A DNA stretch of 64,000 nucleotides from Basidiobolus meristosporus CBS 931.73. Taxonomy: Eukaryota > Basidiobolomycota > Basidiobolomycetes > Basidiobolales > Basidiobolaceae. Under the pieces are notes generated by a model. It was given only the letters and a program-made list of their open reading frames with translations. It had not been told where the DNA came from and did not search any database. The position numbers were made by a program, and so were the translations under genes. This document shows, one piece after another, positions 55,650-64,000 of the stretch. The stretch covers positions 1 to 64,000 of the forward strand of contig MCFE01000208.1 of the NCBI GenBank assembly GCA_002104905.1, written 5' to 3'. The first letter of the stretch is position 1. Every line of letters starts with the position of its first letter.

Positions 55650-57670
55650 CTAGTAATTTATCCAGAAGCTCTTCGGAAACAGCTCTCGCATCACCTTCCA
55701 GTGCTCCCACGACGACGTTGTCTGCAGGTTAGGCAGTGGGTTGGAGCGGTCGGTGATGATGCTTACAAAGTTGGAGTCATACGTGGTGTCGACTTTCCAG
55801 CGGGGGTTGTACCGCAGCTGGCTCATCATCTCCGCCCGCATGTTGATTGGGTCATCCTCCTGGATATTCTTGCGCCATCTCAGAGGGTATTGTGATCCGA
55901 AGTAGACCTTCAGAGGGGAGTTTGCATGTTAGCCAGGTCCAGCCGTGAGTCATCACTTTGCCACTCACCAGATTATGCAATGTGTGCCTTTCCTCCCCTT
56001 CGGTGAAGCACAAGATCTCGGGAAATACCTGCTTTAGAGTGTGGGTAATATGGGCCATAGTTAGATTGCCGGGTGCACTAGGCGAGCCTACAAAATTCTT
56101 CATCGATCCGGTCAACCGACACTCAGAACAACGATGACTGGTTGGGTGTGCACTTACCAACGCTAGGATCCCATCAGGCTTCAAGATCCGTTTGATATGT
56201 AACAGCGCCTCTTGAGTGAATAGGCTGGGGGGCACCGAGCCGCCAGTGAAAACGTCGTGAAGAACGTAGTCATAATGGCCGGTTGGCGCGGTTTCAATGA
56301 AGCCTCTACCGTCTTGAAGATATACTTGGGTGGGGGTTGGTAATTGGAAGTAGTTTCTGGCGTATTGATAAACCGTTGGGTTGATCTCTACAACATCCAC
56401 TTCAACTCCTTTTTGTAGCAGCGAAGAGGCGGACACGCCTATTCCTAACCCGCTGAGGTAGGCTCCGTTAGCAACAGTATCCATAAGCGAACTATTGATG
56501 GGGTTTGCGCATGAAATATCACTCACATCTGAAGTGCCTTTTCCTGGCCTGATTGGGGGCGCTTCAAATCCAGAGCAGCTACACAAAGACGTTAAGTTGA
56601 GGCTGGCTGGTGGGTGCATCAGGGAAGCCTAACCAGTACCTTCCATGAAGTAGAAGGAGCCAAAGATGGATTCGTTGGTGTTCAAGTAAATTCCGCCGAT
56701 CAGAGAATGTCCAGCCTTCATGACCCGGATGTTTCTATCCTTCGGTTCCTCTACTACCGATACCCAGCCGAAGTTATTTTCTTCTCTGGCGACAATGCTC
56801 CACTCGGATTCGGGTCGGTTGTGCAGCGTCTAAACGCAAGATTAGATGTGGGAACAGACAGAAGATGATCGCATTACTAACTTCAGATACACCACGTTGG
56901 CATTGTGCTACGTATGAGTTTGTGTAGTATATTGAGGAGATTGCTAGAATGGTCCCTGCCAACAGGAGTCCTTTCTTCATAAGACTTGCTGGCTTTTTCG
57001 GTGCCGTGGCAATATTTGAGGGCCCCCATTTCAATACCAGCGACAAAAAGGTGGAGATTGAAGCAAGTAACAGCGTTCTGTCGCAAGTCGTGTCAAAGCG
57101 AAACAGGTCTCCCCATTTGTTGATCAAGATCAACACGCCCCATAAGTACAATATACTCTTGAACATTTCCATCGATGGACTCAGCAAGTGTGCGAAAGTG
57201 CGTCCTCCAGAAGACGAAGTTAGCCCCACCAAGAAGCAGATGGGATAGACAAAAAACGCTTGATATACGTGAGGTGCGATCCAAGGCCCAAGGGTGTCTG
57301 CCTCACTCAATAGCAGCAAGCCGGGGGTATATGTGCAGCTCAGGAGTACTCCTATCAACGAGTAGCAGTATGGTATAGAGCTTCCTTTAAATTTGGAGAA
57401 GTAGCCAAGAGCAAAGCCTCCGACTAAGCAGGACAAGGTCACTTCATTGTATAGATGCCTTGAGAAGATATTCCCATACAAAGGCTCAGTGTAGCTTGCT
57501 CCTCTTCTAGAGATAAACGTTAAAGTTGCCAGGTTCACTAGAGTGACCAGGGCCAGAGAGGTATTTGACAGAAGTAGCTCGGGGTCTACTTGCACAGCTC
57601 TACGTTCAGCGGGTGGGGTAGGTTTGATTTTGGTGTCGACTTGCTCCTTACGTTGCTTTCGGTTGCTCAT
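55650..57670 (-). CDS. Membrane protein with spermidine-synthase-like methyltransferase fold (570 aa)
   Basis: Exons: 57670-56882, 56829-56640, 56578-56527, 56452-56158, 56097-55969, 55907-55650; phases close at 570 codons. The N-terminal half has about six to seven hydrophobic segments (for example LALVTLVNLATLTFI, LVGGFALGYFSKF, YSLIGVLLSCTYTPGLLLL, ILYLWGVLILI, TLLLASISTFLSLVL, GLLLAGTILAISSIYY). The C-terminal half is a Rossmann-type spermidine/spermine synthase domain: IGLGIGVSASSLLQKGVEVD, VVEINPTVYQYARNYF, YLQDGRGFIE, YDYVLHDVFTGGSVPP and LKPDGILAL. Whether it makes polyamines is doubtful, because fused membrane members of this superfamily are mostly uncharacterised. Start: ATG 57670 opens a basic NRKQRKEQ head; the frame also stays open to ATG 57769, which cannot be excluded. 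Confidence 0.8.
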
Positions 57671-58781
57671 ATCTAGAATAAAGACCAGGTTATGCCAGCA
57701 ACTTTTCAGATTGTCAGTGGTTTCTTTTATAATTCGCAATTTTGTCATACCGACATTGAACATTGGCATAATATCTCATCTTGATTGCACTGACCCAATC
57801 TGAATTTGCCTGCTACACTGTGCTCCATCAATTTCTCAAGTGTTCGGCCGAATGGTGATCAATGCACAGTCCACGTGTGCTCAGTTAAGGTTTGTTCTTC
57901 GATCAAGCTCCCAAACGGTTCATCACGCGTTATTAACGGGTGGGCAAGTGAGTGACTCAAAAGAAAGCAAAGAACATTGAGTATACCATACATTCCCTTT
58001 ATAGCAATTGAAGACCTGAATGAGGAATTTGACTGCATCTTAAGCAATACGGTATCTGGCATGGTAGGTCTATTGGCCGCCATGAGATGCCACCTTTGAC
58101 GCTTTAGAATTAATGTGGCATCTGACGCAAGCTTAATTACAATGACATGATTTTCCATACTATTGAGGAACAGTTTGTAACATCTGTTCCGAGTATGCTA
58201 GGGTCCTAAGAGTAACTTGGATCTATTAGGAGTGTGACTTTTAGATTTGTTGAGTAAAGTATTCAAACAGTTGGCACACATACATGAAGCCATGATGAGA
58301 ATGCTTTATGTACGGCCTTGGGAATTTCCAGGGCTTTCACTTCTAGCCAAGGAGCTTGTGAGCAATATATGAGCTTTTTGGGGATACTGAAAGTGACTGC
58401 ATGATCTAGTAGACCATTTGACTTTTATCAAGATGTGGTCAAAGGAGCTTGAAAGCAATTTGATGTATAACATCAAGAATGTTGTGTTCACTGGTTAATT
58501 GTACAAGCTGAGGCACAGTGTTTATTCTTGTGTGCAGATAGAGATGCATTCAAAGATATCCCTAGAAGCAGTGGGAGATATTCAGAGTCTTTTGCCATCA
58601 CACAATCTCTTAGCAAAAAAGATTTCCTAAACATTGACAAAATGCACACATAATACCAGTAGAAATCCAATTTTCTTTATAGCTGCAACTCTCAGTATAG
58701 GAAGTTTGAGAACAAGCAGATATATATTCTATATGTCACAAGTCATTTATTTATTATTGTATGTAAAGTAGCTGTAGATAC
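57671..58781. other. Intergenic region left of the retrotransposon
   Basis: Upstream of the spermidine-synthase-like gene and left flank of the copia element. Short frames at 57859-58158 and 58306-58670 have no domain. AT-rich; possibly older repeat DNA into which the element inserted. Confidence 0.45.
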
Positions 58782-59130
58782 GGTTGTAAAAACTTGTAAT
58801 TCCACATAAATATTCACCTAACTTAGTCACTTAGATCATTACCCTCAAATCCTAGAGAATACTAACCAAATTCCTTGTTGGGATTTACTTAGAATATTTT
58901 CTCCAAAATACCAGGTACCCAGAACATAAAAATTCTCAAAGTTGTCCAAACAGCCCCAAACTTTGCACACATGCTCTTGGGACCTTCCTTAAACTATTCT
59001 ATGTGTTTTTAATGCCAAGATCATGTAAAAGTATAAATACTACTTTTACATTCAATAAATCCTTAAGTAAAAACCACATAATCTACTTGTTCTCCAAATC
59101 ACTTCCAATATCTCCAAGACTCTTACAACA
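58782..59130 (+). repeat. Left LTR of copia element (349 bp)
   Basis: Matches 63117-63465 end to end. Starts GGTTGTAAAA where the right LTR has TGTTGTAAAA, so the canonical terminal TG is mutated. Contains TATAAATAC (about 59030) as the likely promoter and ends ...CTTACAACA. Confidence 0.9.
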
Positions 59131-59142
59131 GGTTATGAGCCC
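59131..59142 (+). other. Primer-binding site (initiator-tRNA-Met half-molecule type)
   Basis: GGTTATGAGCCC directly abuts the left LTR. It is complementary to GGGCTCATAACC, the anticodon stem-loop of eukaryotic initiator tRNA-Met, rather than to a tRNA 3' end. This is the half-tRNA priming mode known for Drosophila copia and yeast Ty5. Confidence 0.75.
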
Positions 59143-62100
59143 CAAGCTGTCACTCTCTGCAATGTCTACTACTGCTATTACTGGAATTTTTCCCTCTGCT
59201 GAAAAGTTGGATGGATCCAACTACCAAGTGTGGAAGGTGAAGATGACGATGCTGCTACAAGAAAGAGGCCTTTGGGATATTGTCATGGGAGAAGAATGCC
59301 CTCCTAAAAATGTGGGAGAGGAAGCCTTAAAGTAACAGAAGAAAGAACAAAGTGCCTTTAACTGCATTTGCCTTAATGTCAAGGACAAATTGCTAATTCA
59401 ATGCTCAAGAGCAAAAACGGCAAAGAATGCCTGGAAAGCATTAGAAGACACCTACCAGTCATGTTCAGCTGCCAAGAAGATGTATCTGAGACAAAAATTC
59501 TTTACTACAAAGATGCTGCCAGGAGAAGAAATGAAATATCTAATTGACAGAATTACCCTGCTGGTAGATGAGATGGAATCTGTGGGCGTACCAACTACTG
59601 ATGAGGATGTGATAGTTACCATCCTGAATAGCCTGACAGACAAGTTTCAGGGCCTTTTATCAGCCCTAGAGTCCAGAACTGAAGATTTGACCTTAAATTA
59701 CGTATATGGAAGGCTCCTGGATGAAGAATTAAGAAAATCAAGCGCCAATAAGAAGGAAGAAGAAAATGCTTTAATAAGCAATGATAACCAACAAAGGAGG
59801 TACCCAAGACCCTACACAGGCAACAGCAACCTGCTTTGTAACTACTGCAAAAGGAAAGGACACACATCAGACCGGTGTCTCAAAAAGAAAGATAATCAGC
59901 AAAAGAAGCCTGAATATGGAAATGCTGAAACAACTGAAGATAGACTATTCATATCTGCACTAAATATGACCGCAAACAAGGACTCTCAGATGTGGTATAT
60001 TGACTCTGGAGCATCTCAACACTTTACACACCAAAAAGAACTTTTTACCCAATATCAAGAAATTCCAATTAAGAAGGTTTTCATGGGTGACAATAGAACA
60101 CTTGATGCAGTGGGAGAAGGAACTATCCAAGTAAACCTTAGAAGCAGTGAAGGAAGCCATACACTGACCTTTAAAGAAGTACTCTATGTACCAGAAATAG
60201 CCAAGAACCTACTCTTTGTAAACAAAGCCATAGCAGAAGGACTCAGTTTCAGTTTTGACAATTCTGGATGCAGGATCATGGATCAAAATGGTGCCCATAT
60301 TGCTTTGGGCATCAGAGATCAGAATCTATACAAGTTGACTTATATTCCATCATATCTGGAAGCCAATATAAGTAACTTAAATGAAGAATCACCAATGCAT
60401 TGGCACAGGAGATTTGGGCACATCAATTTTGATTATTTGCACAAAATGATCAAAGATCAGCTAATTTCTGGAGTGAAAATCAATCCCCCAACTAATTTGG
60501 AGCACTGTGAAGCCTGCATATATGGGAAACAAGCCAGACAACCGTTCAAGAGCTTTGGGTTAATCAAAACCAAGAAAAAATTAGATCTAATTCACTCAGA
60601 TCTGTGTGGACCTATGAAAAATTTATCCTTAGGTGGGATGAAGTATTTAATCACTTTTATTGATGATTATACAAGATACACATGGGTCTACTTCATGGAG
60701 AGAAAGGAAGAAGCTCTGTCTAAGTTCAGGGAGTTTAAAGCCATGGGGGAGAGAGAAACTGGTGAAAAAATCAACAAAATACGCTCTGACAATGGTGGAG
60801 AATATACCTCAAAACTCTTCATCCACTTCTGCAAAGTTCATGGGATAAAGCAAGAGACTACTGTACCATACTCCCCACAGCAAAATGGAGTAGCAGAACA
60901 AGCTAACAGATCAATAACAGATATGGCAAGATCTATGATCCATGATCAAAAATTATCCTATGATTTTTGGGCGGAATCAGTTGCCACTGCTGTATACCTT
61001 AAAAATAGGAGTTATAACAGAATACTTTGTGATTCTACTCCATTTGAAGCATGGCATGGATACAGACCAAGTGCAGAACATCTAAGATTATTTGGGTGTA
61101 CAGCATATGCCAAAAAATTGGCCGGAAATTGGTCAAAATTTTAGCCAAAAAGTATAAAATGCATATTTTTGGGTTACTGCAATGAGAGTAAGGCATACAG
61201 ACTCTACAATACCAAAGCAAAGAAGCTGATCAAGTCCAGGGATGTGTTATTTGATGAAAATTCAAAATTTTCACAAAAAATGACATCAGATGATGACAAA
61301 AATTTGATCTCAAGTCCACCAATTGTCAGAATTGAATCAGAGCAAAACAATGAAATTTTTTTCACTCCAGAGGACTCTACAACCGTGGTTCAGCCTGAAT
61401 TAGTGCCCAAGAATATCCCCAAAGTGATCATTCCAGTATCAAATGCCTGGAGATCCAATTGGACAAGCAATAGCCCAAATTACTATATCAATGAGGGTAC
61501 AAACTTAGCCTATGCCTATTCAGTCCGTATTGATGAGCCCCAGACTGTAAAAGAGGCCCTAAATAGCCCTCAGACAAAGTTTTGGAGATCTGCAATGACT
61601 GAGGAATATCAGGCCCTAATGGAAAATCAAACTTGGAACTTGGTCAAATTACCAATCAACTAAAAATCAATTGGATGCAGATGGGTCTTCAAGACAAAAT
61701 GCAAGGCTGATGGTCCAATTGAAAGATACAAAGCAAGACTTGTAGCCAAAGGATACTCTCAAACAAAAGGACTTGACTATACTGAGACCTTTGCACCGGT
61801 AGCCAAGTTTAATTCCATCAGATTAATATTGGCTATTGCAGCCAAATATAAGTTTTTTATTCATCAAATGGATGTAAAAACTGCATTTTTGAATGGAGAA
61901 CTTGATGAGGATGTGTATATGGACCAGCCTGATGGGTTTGTTGACCTAGATAACCCCCATTTGGTCTGCAAGCTTAAAAGGTCACTATATGGTCTCAAAC
62001 AATCACCAAGAGCCTGGAATTGCAAGATAGATTCTTATTTGGAATCTTTGAGTTTCAAAAGGAGTAATGCTGACAATAGTATATACTATAAGCCAGATAG

Positions 62101-63105
62101 AGCAAATCCAGTCTTATTAGCTCTATATGTGGATGATCTTATTATAGCTGCCAATAACCTAGAAACATTGGAAGAGACTAAATCCAGCCTATCTAAGGAG
62201 TTCAAGATGTCTGATCTAGGAGAATTTAGTTACTACTTGGGGATTAAGTTCTCCATAGACAGAAGTACCCACACTATCACCCTAAGCCAATCCAAGTATA
62301 TTCAAGATATACTAAAGAAGTACCAAATGGAAGACTGTAAACCAGCAGCTATCCCAATGGAGACAAACATTAACTTGGTCAAAACTCAACCAAATCAAGA
62401 GAGCTTGGTGCCATCTGAAAGCCCTGACTTTCCTTGTCAATCTATGATTGGCAGTCTGATGTATATCATGCTTGAAACACGTCCAGATATCTCTTATTCA
62501 GTAGGAGCTGTCAGTCAACATAATCAGAACTATGGATCTGATCATTTTGCAGCAGTTAAGTGGATTTTTAGATACCTAAAAGGAACTGCTGATATCTGCC
62601 TAAGATACACTTATAAGGATTCAGAACAGGATCTTGTGGGATACTCTGATGCTGATTGGGGACCAAAATTGGAAGACAGAAGATCCACCACAGGATACGC
62701 CTTTCTTTACTGTAAAGGAGCAATTTCATGGAATTCAAGAAAGCAACCAACCGTAGCACTTTCCACCACAGAGGCAGAGTATATGGCAGCCTGTGAAGCT
62801 ACAAAAGAAGCAATGTGGCCAAGAACACTTTTTACAGATTTAGGCCTATGTCAAAAAATGCCTATTACTTTATTTCAAGATAATCAAGGATGTATACAAT
62901 AGGTAGAAATCCAACTTTTCATGCTAGAACCAAGCACATAGATATTAGACATCATTTCATATGTGAAGCTATAGAGAATAACTTAGTAAGCTTAGTTTAC
63001 TGTCCTACAGATGAAATGATTGCAGACATATTCACCAAACCATTAGCTAGAGACAAGTTTGAATATCTTAGGTCAAAATTAGGACTAGTCAGTATGGACA
63101 TTTAG
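59135..63105 (+). pseudogene. Copia gag-pol polyprotein, disrupted
   Basis: The reading frame starts at ATG 59135, inside the primer-binding site. Gag: UBN2/DUF4219-like part (SNYQVWKVKMTMLLQERGLW), ending in a zinc knuckle CNYCKRKGHTSDRC (about 59836-59880). Protease: WYIDSGASQHFT. GAG-pre-integrase: HWHRRFGHINFDYL with CEACIYGKQAR. Integrase: DLIHSDLCGPM, a central Asp, and RSDNGGEYTS with downstream Glu. Reverse transcriptase: [27 protein letters not shown] and YVDDLIIAA. RNase H: YSDADWG and STTEAEYMA, with the last part (KHIDIRHHFI ... FTKPL) in a shifted frame. Breaks: stops TAA 59333, TAG 61142, TAA 61661, and a single-base frameshift creating TAG at 62900. The catalytic motifs themselves look intact. 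Confidence 0.9.
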
Positions 63106-63116
63106 CTGAGTGGGAG
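63105..63116 (+). other. Polypurine tract of copia element
   Basis: A purine-rich run (TGAGTGGGAG) immediately before the right LTR, the expected plus-strand primer site. Confidence 0.6.
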
Positions 63117-63465
63117 TGTTGTAAAAATTCATATTTCCACCTAAATATTCACCTAACTTAGTCACTTAGATCATCACCTTCAAATCCTAGAGAATACTGA
63201 CCAAATTCCTTGTTGGGATATACTTAGAGTATTTTCACCAAAATACCAGGTACCCAGAACATGAAAATTCTCAAAGTTGTCCAAACAGCCCCAAACTTTG
63301 CACACATGTTCTTGGGACCTTCCTTAACCCATTCTATGTGTTTATAATGCCAAGACCATGTAAAAGTATAAACACTACTTTTACAATCAATAAATCACTA
63401 AGTGAAAACCACATAATCTACTTGTTCTCCAAATCACTTCCAATATCTCCAAGACTCTTACAACA
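63117..63465 (+). repeat. Right LTR of copia element (349 bp)
   Basis: Keeps the canonical TG...CA ends (TGTTG ... ACAACA). Aligns without gaps to the left LTR. Confidence 0.9.
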
Positions 63466-64000
63466 CACACATGCCACAATTGACATACTTCTATCTCCTC
63501 AACCTTACGGCTTTTTAGTGTGATACTTACAAAGCTGCCATATACCTTGTACTGCTGGTAACATATATATCTTTAAAACAAATGCTTGGTTGCCACCACT
63601 TCAGCCATCATTACCTTTTTAATATCTGCAAAGAACTTTTCAGTATTTAGCCAATATATTCCTTTTCCCTGCAGGATTCTAGTCCCCCTTATAGGTGTGC
63701 TCTGGCTCTTGTTTGTGTGAACTCTGTATTGAATGGGGTAGAAATTTGCTTGTGACCAAGAGAAATCCAGCATACCTGGGTAGAGTTTTCCTAATGAAAA
63801 TTAGTTGCTTATTGCACCCAACCCAACTTTGCATTGTTTAATTGATTACCCACACATTGGGGTTGCTTAGCTACTTAATGCTATAGCCATACGTGTCTCC
63901 ATGTGCACATCTGTCCTAGGTATTTTCCAACTCTTCATGGCTGTCCTCCATGTGCCAACTCATTACATCCATGAGGGACTAGAAGGTAATATTCTTAATG
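63466..64000. other. AT-rich flank right of the retrotransposon
   Basis: No supported gene. A minus-strand 66-codon frame (63573-63773) without an ATG has no domain and might be a fragment of another repeat. Confidence 0.4.

Larger units (their letters stand above)
58782..63465 (+). mobile_element. Ty1/copia LTR retrotransposon, decayed
   Basis: A full-structure element of 4.7 kb: left LTR, primer-binding site, gag-pol, purine tract, right LTR. The single gag-pol frame carries in-frame stops at 59333, 61142 and 61661, and a one-base shift around 62900, so it is not autonomous. Domain order (protease, integrase, reverse transcriptase, RNase H) is copia type. LTRs are equal in length (349 bp) with roughly two dozen mismatches by eye, so it is an old insertion. 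No matching target duplication: ATACG-like sequence on the left, CACAC on the right. Confidence 0.93.

Noticed and set aside
55149-55710. Frames on both strands between Asf1 and the spermidine-synthase-like gene
   Set aside because: They lie in a convergent 3' region, overlap each other and lack recognisable domains.
63573-63773. 66-codon minus-strand frame right of the right LTR
   Set aside because: No ATG, no domain; possibly part of another repeat but nothing to support a gene.

Overview
This window is nuclear DNA from a filamentous or zoosporic fungus, most likely an early-diverging (non-Dikarya) lineage. The protein-coding genes are intron-rich. Introns are short (about 50-95 nt), mostly GT-AG, often with TACTAAC/CTAAC-like branch sites. 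Several genes are typical fungal housekeeping genes. Two features point to an early-diverging lineage: an apparent U12-type AT-AC intron (minor spliceosome) in an AKTIP/FTS-like gene, and a Grainyhead/CP2-type transcription factor. I infer a Mucoromycota- or Zoopagomycota-type fungus but cannot assign a species.

Layout, left to right. At 1.4-4.6 kb is a 15-exon Ras GTPase-activating protein of the IQGAP-like Gap1/Sar1 class. At 5.3-8.8 kb is a same-strand array of four small secreted glycine-rich proteins, each with a signal peptide, a TATA-like box and an AATAAA signal. From 8.8 to 23.9 kb the DNA is gene-poor: it holds three short intronless C2H2 zinc-finger genes with a shared C-terminal ...L(S/T)(F/Y)LLN tail, and two inverted near-identical ~0.9-kb repeat copies that flank two of them. 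At 24-25.4 kb is a membrane PHP-domain protein. After another gene-poor stretch come a CP2/Grainyhead transcription factor (28.2-30.1 kb), a collagen-like secreted protein (31 kb, minus), the AKTIP-like gene (32.4-33.5 kb, minus) and a divergent intronless alpha-tubulin (34.6-36.0 kb). From 36 to 58 kb is a compact housekeeping block: an F-box/LRR protein, an ER class I alpha-1,2-mannosidase (GH47), ETF-ubiquinone oxidoreductase, a mitochondrial-type PPR protein, a MESH1/HDDC3-like pyrophosphohydrolase, a TMEM19-family membrane protein, an ADF-H + PH domain protein, the histone chaperone Asf1 and a membrane spermidine-synthase-like protein. At 58.8-63.5 kb is a decayed Ty1/copia retrotransposon with two 349-bp LTRs.

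There is no operon logic. Genes act independently in Ras signalling, actin and dynein cargo biology, microtubules, N-glycan trimming, mitochondrial electron transfer, chromatin assembly and transcription. The parts that look lineage-specific, and are the best candidates for something undescribed, are the secreted glycine-rich array, the LLN-tailed zinc-finger family with its inverted-repeat context, and the minor-spliceosome intron. Exon models were built by eye from splice motifs, reading phase and family knowledge. In the multi-exon genes listed here the exon lengths close exactly in phase, which supports the models.
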